A stretch of 64,000 nucleotides of DNA. Source: Eutreptiella sp. 'Long Island Sound 2002'. Its lineage: Eukaryota; Euglenozoa; Euglenophyceae; Eutreptiales; Eutreptiaceae. The position numbers and the translations under genes are program-made. Positions 22,909-33,299 of this stretch are shown here, piece after piece. The notes beneath the pieces are model-generated. The model was not told the DNA's origin, made no database searches, and saw only the letters and a program-made list of their open reading frames with translations. Positions within the stretch are counted from its first letter, which is position 1. Every line of letters starts with the position of its first letter. The stretch lies in contig OZ038379.1 in the NCBI GenBank assembly GCA_964036045.1, positions 18,881,017-18,945,016 on the forward strand, in the 5' to 3' direction.

Positions 22909-25379
22909 CACTTCCTGAGCGCACATACAATGGCGTACGTCTCCTTCTCCCTCGCGGTCCAGGTGCGGCGTTGGCCCTCGGCCAGGATCCGGCTCCAGAA
23001 CGCCACGGGTACATGTGACCCGTCGTCTCGGATCTGCTCGAGGACTGCCCCCACAGCATAGTCCGAGGCGTCCGTCCGTAACACGAATCCCTTGTCCGGG
23101 TCCACCAGGAATAGCCCCAGTTGCCCCAGGAGTCGCTCCTTCAGGCGGCTGAACGCATCTTGGGCCTCAGGGGTCCAAGCAAGCTTCTTCTTGCTCCCCT
23201 TCCGACCATCGAACTTGCCCACTTGCAGCATCTTGTGCAGCGGCCCCGACAGTTCTGCATACATCCGGACATAGCCCGAATAGTAGTTGCAGAACCCCAT
23301 GAAGGACCGGAGTTCGCTGATGGTCTGGGGCTTCTCCCAGTGGTGCAGGGACGCCAGCTTCCCAGGCATGGGACGGCGTTGCCCGTGACCAACCACGTGA
23401 CCCGCGAACTCCACTTCCTTCACGAAGAGTGAGGCTTTGGTGGGCTTGCACACCATGTTGTGCTTGTCCAACTCGCTGAGCACTCGGCGCAGATCCTTCT
23501 CATGCGCGTCGATGAGCTCATCCTCAGTCATGTTCTCCGTGCCGGACCCGATGATGATGTCATCCACGAAGAGATCGGCACAGTCCCGGACAGGACCGAG
23601 TAGGTCCTCCATCATGTGCTGGAAAGCGGCGTTGCCATTCTTGGCGCCCATAGGCACCACTTTCCACTGCATGGGCCCCAGCGGCGTCGACATCGCTGTG
23701 CAGGGCCTGGAGTCCGGGTGTAGCGGCATCTGGTGATAACCGTGTTTCAGGTCCAGCACCGTGAAAATCCGCTTTTTCTGTTGTTTTTGGAGGATGGAGT
23801 CGATCAGGGGGAGCGAGTACGAGTCGTGCTCGGTCTGCTCGTTCAAACCTCTGTAATCAACCACCAACCTCCACTCGCCCTTCTCCTTCCTGGGCACGAT
23901 GAAGGCTGGTCTGGCCCATTCACTGTCGGAGGGTTCGATCCATCCCCGCTCAATGAACTCGGCCAACAGCTTCTTCATGGCCTCGGCCCGATCGCCCTGA
24001 AGTTGGTACTCCCGATGACGATAGATCTTGGGGTTCGGCTTCAGCTTGATCTTAGCTGTGCCAAACCTCCCACGATCTGGAGGGTTCTTGTTGGCGACGC
24101 CACTGAATAGCCGCGGATAGGCCTTGATCAGCCTCTCCTTCAGCTCGGTGACCTTCGGGTTCTCCTGGGCCTCTTCAGCCGCTTGCTTCGGTATCGATAC
24201 AACCGACCGCACCGCGGTATAGGCCTCTTCTGGGTCCGATTCCGACTTCTCCTCGTCTGATATGCCGTCTTCATCGTCGTGGGGAGCTCTTCCCACCGAT
24301 AATCTTCGGAAATTTGCGGCCTCGGGCTGGTGACTGTCGCTATCGGCACCCATTCTTGGAAAATCCCATGTTGGTGGGTCCGACCCAACCGGACCATCGT
24401 ATTGGTCCGCGATGTGATCCATGACCCTCGCCACGAACTCGTCCTTCTCGTACTTGCTGGTGACCAACATCTTGTCATCCCACCAATGCGGAGATGTGAC
24501 CATGGCCCGCCTCTTTCTGGCTGCCACACGGTCGTGCATCCCCATCCGCATGTAGTTGACGACGTCGTCGATCTCGGCGTGGGACAGGACGTCAATGCCA
24601 TCAATTGGCTGATCCGTCCCCTCCTTGGGCTCAAACATGACCTTCATGGGCACCGCCTCCACCCTACGGATGAATGCTTCATCACCCGTGGGCTGGGCTT
24701 GCGCCCCATCCACCAGGAAAGCCTTGGTACCCCACGCTTGACCAGGGGAGGGCATTGATACACCCTTGGCGTCGATGAACAGCTCCTCCTCTGGCCCGAA
24801 TGACATCTCGTTCAGGGTGATGGAGTCCAGCGTCGACTTGAGACCCTCCAGCGGACATGGGGTGGATCCTATGCCGGTTATGACCAGGATCCCCTTCGCC
24901 CTATCCGCGATGATCTTCTCCACCGTACGTCTGGTATTGTCCAGGGAGCCATGCCAATACATGGGTCCCCACTCCTTCAAACCCCAATGCCTGTGCCAGG
25001 CTGAGTCTCCTCGATGCCAATGCCTCCTACACTTCCGCAGAAGTGGGGCATCCCGGGAAGCGAAGACGTCCGTCTCGGGCGCTTCGGCTCCCAGCGTCTG
25101 GATCATCCTGTCGTACACCTGCGGCGCCATCCCATACTCCGTGAGCTGAACTCCGCGGTCTCCTCTGGACTTGGCACCCACAGCTTGCACCGCTCGGACG
25201 ATCCGATCCTCTTCCTCGGCATTCCATTGGGATGATCCGCATGCATAGTCCGTGGATAGCCATGTGAGGCATTCATCATCCTCCCGGACGAGCGTTGCAC
25301 GATGGGGAAGGGCTCCAATGGCATTTGCCACCATGAAGTCATACCCCATGATCATATCCCAATCGGTAATGTCGGCCAC
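22909..25379 (-). pseudogene. G pol N-terminal part: Dam-like segment, RT, RNase H
   Basis: Residues ~1-30 finish the protease (DWDMIMGYDF). Residues ~105-215 resemble the Dam-like segment of R (TDVFASRDAPLL, then a VEKIIADRAKGILVI strand), but the PPF catalytic motif is replaced by HGSLDN. An acidic linker follows. RT motifs are VVDYRGLN, TVLDLKHGYHQM and FVDDIIIGS, so the catalytic Asp residues are present. The RNase H start is RTDASDYAVGAVL. The frame is continuous with the protease upstream apart from one TAA, and ends in the ALRKW motif, where the 1-nt deletion near 22908 breaks it. Confidence 0.88.
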
Positions 25380-25757
25380 TTAGAAGTTCCCGGATAGAGT
25401 GCTTCTCTTCGCCTGATCAGGGCGGTTCAAGCGCTCATGCTCCCAGAATTCCATACTGATGGTGGCCTCATGGGTGCCGCCACCCATGATCTCTCCGTTG
25501 GCGACCTTCAGGCGGACCGGTCTCCGGCTGGGCTGCAGGAGTTCCTCCTTGAACAACCCTCTCCGGACCAGGCTCACCTGGGCACCCGTATCCACTAACA
25601 CATCCACCACCTTCTCCTCTCGTCCGCACCGTACTCGCACTTTCAAGTGCAACTGCCGCTCGTCGCCATGAGGTGTATGGACGACTCTCACGGCATGCAA
25701 CTCTAGCACGTCCGGGTGCATCAGGACTTCAAGGGTATGGTCACGGATGGTGTAGAT
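25380..25757 (-). pseudogene. G aspartic protease, ending in a point stop
   Basis: A retropepsin with the catalytic VDTGAQVS motif. It lies in the same frame as gag upstream and RT downstream. TAA at 25382-25380 stands where H has a Tyr codon (TAC), so it is most simply a single-base nonsense change. A UAG at 25760-25758 closes the frame on the other side. The protease would process the Gag-Pol precursor. Confidence 0.85.
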
Positions 25758-25997
25758 CTAGGGTTTGTCCTGCCCGTCCACGGGGCTCTCCGTGGTCGCT
25801 CCTTCCTTCTTGCCATGTCCCGTACCCACATGTACTTCCCTTGGCAGGGCTCTCCAGGGGTTGGGAGTGGCGAAACTCAGTGGTTTTGGCTCTTCCGGAG
25901 CCTTCTTCGGCACCCGATGTGCCTTCGCTTTCTCTGGGATTCCACTGATTTTCGGAGGAGAGACCTCCGAGGTCCCACTCCCGTGGGGGCTCCTCTA
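25758..25997 (-). other. G gag/pol junction flanked by two in-frame UAG codons
   Basis: The gag stop is UAG at 25997-25995. The same frame then stays open for 78 codons to a second UAG at 25760-25758, beyond which the protease continues in that frame. The 78-codon linker is Pro/Lys-rich with no domain. This arrangement would fit stop-codon readthrough or plain nonsense decay; the H gag/pol border has the same design with one UAG. Confidence 0.65.
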
Positions 25998-28805
25998 GAC
26001 TTGGCTTCCCGCAGCCCCTTCCGGCTGCGATCCGCCAGGACTTTGTCCACCACGTTGCTGGGCTTTGAGTTCCTCCAACGTCCTCAACATATCCTCAGCA
26101 ACCTCCTCGATCGACCTCACTCGTCGGTCTTGGCCAGGTCCACCACCATAGCCTCTTCCTCCGCCTTTTCCTTGGCCTTTGCCTTGGCCTTTTCCCCCGT
26201 CTCCGCCCTTCGCTTTCCAATCGGAAATCCGCTGCTCCCTGGGCTTCTTCTCGGGGTGGGCGGCAAAGTAGGCCTTCTTGTCCGCCTCGTACACCTTGCA
26301 CTGACGGTGGTCGTGTGCATGGTTATTTCCCTTGCCATAACAGACCCAGCACCCGTCGTGCTGAGACCTGTACTCTCGGAACGAGAGCGGTGGGTTCCCG
26401 ATCCTCCTTGGCTCTCTGCTCTTCTTGGGTCCCACCGGGCTCCATCTGGACCGATCCTGCCCATGGTTCTTCACGTTGTGCGCCACAAACGCGAAGAAAT
26501 GGGCCTCCTCGTGATCCTCCCGGGACCCGGTCCAGTGGTCTTGGCCACTTCCACTACCATCCTCCGCGGAGTTGGCCGTGTCCTCCTGGATCTCCCGATG
26601 ATGACGGTCTTCTCGGTGGCCTCGTTGTCCATGACCATGTCGATCCTGCACGTGGGCCTCGTTCTTCGCATTGAGCTTCAACTCCACCGTGATGTACTTC
26701 ACGATCTCGTCCAGGCTCATGCGGGCGAAGATGACTTGCATCCTCAGCGGCTCCCCGCGCCTCCACTCCACGTTGTTGAGGCGCAGCAACCTTTGCCCCA
26801 TGGAGTCTCCGAATACCTCCACGTACACGGCGTTCTTCAGTCCGGACATCCGGTTGGGCTCGCCCAGGTTCCTCCTGAAGAACTCCATGATACCCGCATG
26901 GGTATCCTCCGCCGCCATGATCCTCACCGCCACCCGCCTCTTGGCGCGCTTCTTCTCCTCGTCCTCCACTCGCCTCTTCCAGTTGCCGGGGAGGACGTCC
27001 TTCAGCAAGTGGCGGATCTCACTGGCCTCGTTCCAGTCTTCCAACAGCTTGAGGCATCTGCGGTACTTCCGCAGATACCTGTTCCACTCCCGGACCCGCA
27101 ACTCACCGCGGTCCAGCGGCAGCGGAATGGACCACAGGTCCTCCAGCTTCTGGTTCGGAGCGTCCACCCGCTCCTCATCCTCCAGCCACTGAAGGCAGGC
27201 CTGCTCCGTCCTGATCAGTCCTTCCCGGATCTGATCTCGCAGCTCCTCCTTCAGGTCCTGCGCCAGCCGGTGTGGGAATGTCCGGCATACCCACTTATCC
27301 CGCGGCGCTCCCCGCATCTCGCCGACGACCTCCTCGGCGAAGTCCTCCCAGTCCAGGATGAAGTCATCCAGGTTGGACGGGTTCCCATCGTAGTAGGGGA
27401 TTTTGATTCCCCTGAGGTCGTCAATCCTGATGGCGTCTCCGACGTCTCCAGCCACCACTCCACCGAGACGGATACCACCTGTGGCCGGGGGGTGTGAGTA
27501 CACTCCCCCTACATCCCTCTCCTCCATGGAGTGCGGTCCAGTTGGGCCTGAACCCATGGGGTTTGGAATGCGGGAAGGATTTGCTCCATCGGCCGTCCAT
27601 ATCCCCGTATTGGGGTCCCTCGCCCACAGGTTTCCGCCTGGATGGCCTGGACCATGTCCGTCGGCGCTTCCCATGGTTCGCCCCTGCATGGTCTGGTTCT
27701 GGATCTCGATCTTCTCTTCCGCATAGACTACCATATTCGTCGTGATCGGTACATCCTGGGCGGCATGGGACATCTGTACCGTCAGGCTCCTCGGGTCCGT
27801 GGTTACGTGCCCTTCCCGCATGGACCCAGCCGGTGCCGTGTGTTCCCCGAGCATTGTGGATTCGCTGAACATGGGAACAAACGGCAGCGCACCCAGGTCA
27901 ACACGCGGAGGCGCGTATGGTGCCTCTGCAGGGCCGCCCATGGGTTTCTCCATGGCGCTCCTGAGGGTCTTAACCCGCTCAACCAGCTCTACTGCGGCCG
28001 GCTTTGCCGGGAGCTCCGGACCCGAGGCGAGGGGCTGTAGCTCCTCTAGCCTTTTCAGGCGTCCCGACATGTCCTCCACTAAGTGGAGGAGGCTGTCCAC
28101 CACTTGCGGCTGCTTCTGCAGGGCCAGCTCCAGATTCTCCCGGTACCGGGCCTGATCCGCTCGCAGCTCCTCCATGTGGTTCTCCGCGGCCGACTGGTCA
28201 TCCAGGATCCCCGCGACGTCCTCCTCTAGACCGTCCTTGGCGTTGTCCAGGCGGTCAAGGCGATGCACGATGGCGTCCATCCCCATCTTCGGGTACTTGC
28301 CCATGAGGAAGGACACGTGCTCGCAGTGGCACGCGGCGTGCTGTCCGCCTGATCCAGCGCATCCCGCGGTTCCCGGCGCCTCGGACTCATCGCCCATGTG
28401 CGTATCGCCCACGGCGTCCATCTCTGGTCCCGTGTGTCGGGGCACAGGTGCCGTCCTGGCCCTGGCTGGCCTCTCCAAGCCCTCGGCGTCGTGCTGCAGG
28501 GCGGGCTCTGGGGCCGTATGCGCCCTGGCGATCAGCGCGGACATCTCCGACTCCGAAGGTGGCTCGTGGGCTGTCCGATAGCCCTCGGAGTGCCCCTCGG
28601 ACTCCCACAGCCTGACCGGGCTGGGGTCCGTGTCCATAGCCCCGGCGTCCCTTGCCGCGGACTTGGGTGACCCGCGCTTCCGGTAGCGCCGGGCCCGTTC
28701 TCCACTGCTGCCTGAATGGCAGGCCTCATCAGAGTCCTCCGCGGCAGAGCGGAGGTTGCATGCCTTTCGGCAGCGACGCTCACACATGGAGACCAGGTCC
28801 TCCAT
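25995..28805 (-). CDS. G gag polyprotein
   Basis: The frame is open from inside the LTR (29111) through the PBS, so the start must be internal. The first Met codons after the PBS are at 28805 (MEDLVSM) and 28787; in G2 the first of these is Leu, which favours the second or another start. The protein has an N-terminal Ser/Glu-rich region, a coiled coil (around LDRLDNAKDGLEEDVAGILD), a capsid-like domain (YYDGNPSNLDDFILDWEDFA through about 250 residues) and a noncanonical zinc knuckle CWVCYGKGNNHAHDHRQC, followed by a basic Gly-rich tail. Gag would form the particle and bind RNA. Termination is UAG. Confidence 0.85.
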   Translation of the reverse strand: MEDLVSMCERRCRKACNLRSAAEDSDEACHSGSSGERARRYRKRGSPKSAARDAGAMDTDPSPVRLWESEGHSEGYRTAHEPPSESEMSALIARAHTAPEPALQHDAEGLERPARARTAPVPRHTGPEMDAVGDTHMGDESEAPGTAGCAGSGGQHAACHCEHVSFLMGKYPKMGMDAIVHRLDRLDNAKDGLEEDVAGILDDQSAAENHMEELRADQARYRENLELALQKQPQVVDSLLHLVEDMSGRLKRLEELQPLASGPELPAKPAAVELVERVKTLRSAMEKPMGGPAEAPYAPPRVDLGALPFVPMFSESTMLGEHTAPAGSMREGHVTTDPRSLTVQMSHAAQDVPITTNMVVYAEEKIEIQNQTMQGRTMGSADGHGPGHPGGNLWARDPNTGIWTADGANPSRIPNPMGSGPTGPHSMEERDVGGVYSHPPATGGIRLGGVVAGDVGDAIRIDDLRGIKIPYYDGNPSNLDDFILDWEDFAEEVVGEMRGAPRDKWVCRTFPHRLAQDLKEELRDQIREGLIRTEQACLQWLEDEERVDAPNQKLEDLWSIPLPLDRGELRVREWNRYLRKYRRCLKLLEDWNEASEIRHLLKDVLPGNWKRRVEDEEKKRAKRRVAVRIMAAEDTHAGIMEFFRRNLGEPNRMSGLKNAVYVEVFGDSMGQRLLRLNNVEWRRGEPLRMQVIFARMSLDEIVKYITVELKLNAKNEAHVQDRHGHGQRGHREDRHHREIQEDTANSAEDGSGSGQDHWTGSREDHEEAHFFAFVAHNVKNHGQDRSRWSPVGPKKSREPRRIGNPPLSFREYRSQHDGCWVCYGKGNNHAHDHRQCKVYEADKKAYFAAHPEKKPREQRISDWKAKGGDGGKGQGKGQGKGGGRGYGGGPGQDRRVRSIEEVAEDMLRTLEELKAQQRGGQSPGGSQPEGAAGSQV

Positions 28806-29012
28806 GTCACATCCTCCTCTTCCTGAGTGTCGTTCTTCTCTTCGGGCTTCAACTTCCGGAGTTCGCCATGCTCTTGAACGTCTCAGTCCTTCTATGGCTC
28901 CAATCTCCGGCGTGGTCTCCACCGAGTCCACAATACGCACCCGGGGCGTACTTGGGCAGGGCTCATAAGGGCCCAAGTCCCCGGGTCGGCGGTTGGTAGG
29001 GGCAGCAGGTAA

Positions 29013-29025
29013 GCCTCTGCTACCA
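29013..29025 (-). other. G primer-binding site
   Basis: Sense TGGTAGCAGAGGC starts directly after the 5' LTR. It is close to the initiator-Met tRNA site of plant LTR elements and identical to that of G2. Confidence 0.8.
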
Positions 29026-31380
29026 TAAAGAAAGTCCCTACCAGGACCGGCCCCCGCTGTGCCCCTTCCGCCTGTAACCCCTGCCGATTTGCTCCTGATC
29101 AACGATTGCATTGCTCAAAATCCAGGGTTCCAAATCCAAAATTATAGAAAATAAAATCCTCCTTCAACCCTGAATGGCAACCAGATCCCACAAGTACAGC
29201 AATAACCCAATTAACAATCCAAATCAGGCTGCGGGCTTTCGTTCAGCACATCGATTGTCTCACGATGGCGGGCATGTACAAGAATTGCACCAAGGAAGAA
29301 AGCCCTGAAATTGGCATATGAACACCAATAAAGCAATGTTGGGGAAAGAGGTAAACATACACATTCACAGCCATAAACCCCTCATTCCCTGGACTCAAGA
29401 CCTTCCCTTGACTCACCAACATATTGCCCTGAACCAGGTCAAATGAGATGGCTGAATGCCATGTGTCACAAGTCACTACATAAACCCCAAAAATGTGTTC
29501 ACTCTCAAGCCTATATATCCTAGCCCAATAGGGGAGGTGGTGTGTCATGGCCCAGAGTGGCACTCAGGACCATGTCCTACCCTGACATAACCTTGGTTGG
29601 ACTTGGAGTGGATCGGGCTTGGAGATATGCCCCATGAGTTTGAACTCATAACATGCCAAAAAACTGCCAATTCACCATATTGGCCATATATCAAATATAT
29701 GCTCAAAATTGAAGTTACCACTTATCCGAAGGCTCAAAGCATGCATGGAATCGAAGTCTAGTATTCATGGAGGATAGAGACCAAAGGCCAATGCCCATGT
29801 ACATCCCCACTTTACCCTCGAAACCCCTTCGGATATGGGCGCCACGCACTGCCCAAGTCAGCCCATGATCTTGAGACCAATTCTTGTGATCCTTCGTGCG
29901 CCAAGCCACATGGAGTACGCGATCAGGCATATGGTGGTGTTCAACTCCAAAGCATATGCCAACATATGAACAACATACCATGGTTCGACTCTCCATAGGC
30001 TTCTTGCTGTTTGCCGATCAGGTAAGTACACAAAATGCAAAAATGAGCAAAAATTGAGGACAAAAACATGAAAATATGTCCAAATTCAAAGTTGTCATGA
30101 TAGTATATCTCTATGCTCACCCATGATATCCGCTCATGGTTCAGTACACAAATGATTGGAACCATTTACGAACAATTCCCCCACTTGGATCCCCAATCGG
30201 GCGCATGGAGATACCTTGGCCACTCATATCTACATGCCCCATGAAAATGGGAGTGCACCCATGGATCTCCTCTCCAAACATACCATGAGCAATACATATG
30301 CGGTAGACTTAGTCTAGCGCTTTGAGTTCCACAATTGAGACATGGGCAAAACCCTTGTCACGTATGGCTCCCCATCTCTTCGGCCACACGAAGATATATA
30401 ACATGGGCGTGAGCATATCAAGACATATACCATGCATATAAAACATACCCTCAAAAGTGGCTCCCACCATGATATGCCATGTCCCTCCATGGACATAACT
30501 TCACGTTGAAAATGCGTAGGAACCCAAGGAAAGTATCTATGCAACCCCAACACTCATGCGGCACAGTCGAAAGTCGCATTAAAATATTCGGTTGCACGGT
30601 CCAAGAGTTATATATCACTTTATACCCTCTTGATCCTTTTCCCTTGCTACACCGGGCATGTGTGCGCACCAAAGGCGTTTGATGCTTCCCAAATTAACTT
30701 GAGACTAAGGCGCTTGCAACCCAACCTTTCTTATTCTCTTTCCTCACACTCGCGCGTAGATATGGTACTTCAAAGTGGTCCCACGATTCACTTTTGTTTC
30801 CCTTATATCTCCAAGTCAAATGGGTGGCAAGTATAAGGGAAACCTGATTCGGGCATAGGGAAAAGAGTATGACCACTCGAAGACGACCAAATCAAGTGCG
30901 GCGATGTCGAAGTCGAAAATCCGATTTCGACATCGCGAAAAATTCCGAATAAAATTTCGAGTGCTTATTTAGAAAATTGCGGAAGCAACGGACCCTTTGC
31001 TGATGAAATCTGACCCTTCAACGGAGTATCCGCCAAAATATCTGGAAATAACAGTTAACCAATCGGTTAACGCAAAATCGCGAGCCAACTGACAGTCGCC
31101 GATACATCGACCATCAGAACGAAAGGCTGAAAAATTACGGAAACATTATGATAATAAAACCCTGTTGATTCCTGATATTCTGATATATAGATCTCCGCTG
31201 GCGGCGCCTCGGTACTGAATATGGCCGCTCATAGCCGGAATGGCCAAACCTATCACACTATCACATCGGGTTAGTTCAGGTGGATGGGAGAGTATGATAT
31301 CAGCCAATGGCGGCTTGCCGGCACATAGATACACACCCCAAGTGACCCCAAGATGGCCACGGGGGTCCGAACCGGCTTCA
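29026..31380 (-). repeat. 5' LTR of G (2,355 bp)
   Basis: Bounded by the PBS on one side and the target duplication on the other. Sense termini are TGAAGCC...TTCTTTA. It lacks the Z insertion found in the 3' LTR and so preserves the empty site at about 29928. The third family copy is at 60144-62509 on the plus strand. Confidence 0.92.
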
Positions 31381-31384
31381 GTGG

Positions 31385-33299
31385 CAGTGAGGAGTGGCGT
31401 GATGAGTGGCTCAGGGCGGAGTACCACAACCGCCGTGCTCCACCGCGGACACCGGTACGCCCCCGACGCGCCGCACCAGCCCAGGAGCCAATCCCAATGG
31501 CTGGCGGGCATTATGGTGGACTCAGGGCTCGGGTCCCCGGAGGGGACGTGGAGTGGGATGTCGGCGGAGGTGAGGAAGACCCGGAGGAGTTCGGCATTAC
31601 CCCGCTGCGTGGTGTACAACGGGAGGCCGCTGAACGCAGCCGCCGGCGCTGTGATGAGGAGACATACATGGAAGGAGTACGGCGTGAACATCTAGGTTCA
31701 GCGTACATGGAGGAACCACGGCGTAGCCACACGGATACTGTGGAGGAGATGGAAGTGGCGGCCGTGGGAGTCCGTGGGGCACGCCGATGGGAACCTCGGT
31801 CGACCTCGCGGCCGGCGTTCATGGTCTCTAAGGCCGCGAGTGCCGCCGTGTGGGAAGACCTGAAGGACATCAAGCCCCCCACGTACGATGGCAACCCCAT
31901 CAACCTCGACCGCTTCTTGGAGAAGCTGGACGATTGGGGGATGACGGTCACTGAAGACATGGCTCCCGCAGATGCGGAGAGATATGTCTTCAAACGGTTC
32001 AGGTACCGCCTGCCGGAGGTGCTCCAAGAGCTATACTTCATGGCGACCAAGGAGGGGAAGATGAAGACCCTCAAGGAAGCCAAGAAGTGGCTCAACGAGC
32101 AGGAGCGGGTGAACGCTCTGCAGGTGGCTGCCAAGCGGTGGAAGGCCATCAAGCTTCAGCATGATGGTCGGGAGATCCGCCTACGAGATTGGCGAGACTT
32201 CCGGGGGCAATACACCCTCTTCCGCCGCAACGTGGAAGACTGGAATGAGGGTGACGAGCAGGCCCGCCTGCTCTCCATGCTGCCGGAAGCATGGATCAAG
32301 AGAGTCACCAAGGAGGAAGCCAAGAGGGCCAAGTCCAACCACACGGTCATGATGATGCTCCCCAAGGAGTATCATACGAACGTGGTGGCTTGGACAAGGA
32401 AGAACGTGGCCCGGGATGTTAAACGGCACTCCCTGCGGAACGCCCTCCTCATTACCGTCACGGGCGATCGCGAGAAGACCGCGATGTGGCGCCTTGATCA
32501 GTGTGACGTGAGCGGCCAGACCATCCGTCTGCAGGCCATCCCGGCGCGGATGAGTTGCGACGAGATCCTGGAGTGGGTTGGAGAGGAGGTACTCAAGGAG
32601 TACCGGAACCTCCATCACACCCGCGGGTTGAGGCCCGGCGACCGTGACGTCAACTACGTTGGCGAGGGGCCTGGCGGGGAAGCTGCCATGCACCCAGCGG
32701 GAGCTGATGGCGATGAGGCTCTCGACGACGATGACGACGACGATGAGCCCGCCGAGATGGCCGTTTGTGCCTTCGTGGCCAACAACCTGAACGCGGGGAG
32801 CAACCGGGGAAGCTGGAAGCCCCTGCAGAAGGGTTGGAAGAAGAAGGAGAAGAAGGACCCCCGCCGCATTGGCGACCCTCCGCTGTCCTTTGGGGAGTTC
32901 AGACGAGCTCACCCTCAGGGCTGTTTCGTGTGTTATGGGAGGAACAAAGGGTTCAACCATGACCACCGGACATGCCCTGTCCACAAGGCCGACACGGAGG
33001 CCTACAAGAAGGTGCAAGGGTCGAAGAAGCATGCGGCCGCGGGTATCCGGGAGACCAAAGTGGAGGTCGACAAGGACGAGCTCTCCAAGCTGATGTCGGT
33101 GGGGACCGAGTTGGCCAAGGAGATCCAGGAGATCAAGAGGAACTGGGTCCCCAGGTCGGACAACAAGAACAAGGAGAACAAAGAGAACGACAAGAATAAG
33201 GACAAGGACAAGAAGGGTAAGAAAGGGGGAAATAAGAAGGGTGTCAACGAGGTTGATGCGGAGGAGAGTACCCCTACTACCACAACTGACGCCCCTTAG
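31385..33299 (+). pseudogene. H gag, capsid-like and zinc-knuckle part
   Basis: Continues in frame from 17802. The capsid-like domain starts at TYDGNPINLDRFLEKLDDW and aligns with the G gag over ~300 residues (NVEDWNEGDEQARLLSMLPEAWIKRV). An Asp run precedes a noncanonical zinc knuckle, CFVCYGRNKGFNHDHRTC. The tail is very Lys/Asn-rich. It stops with UAG at 33297-33299, and the downstream pol is in the same frame. Once rejoined, the gag is over 1,400 residues, far longer than the usual 300-500 for gypsy elements. Confidence 0.85.

Larger units (their letters stand above)
17803..31380 (-). mobile_element. G: complete Ty3/gypsy element with long LTRs, minus strand
   Basis: From high to low coordinates it holds the 5' LTR (31380-29026), PBS (29025-29013), gag, protease, Dam-like segment, RT, RNase H, integrase, chromodomain, polypurine tract (20549-20538) and 3' LTR (20537-17803). 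The flanking duplication is gtgg or agtgg (17798-17802 and 31380-31384, depending on the assignment of one base). LTR mismatch is about 1.3 % by eye, the lowest of the complete elements. It lies in the H gag and restores the H frame when removed. It carries a frameshift and internal stops, so it would not be autonomous as written. Confidence 0.92.
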
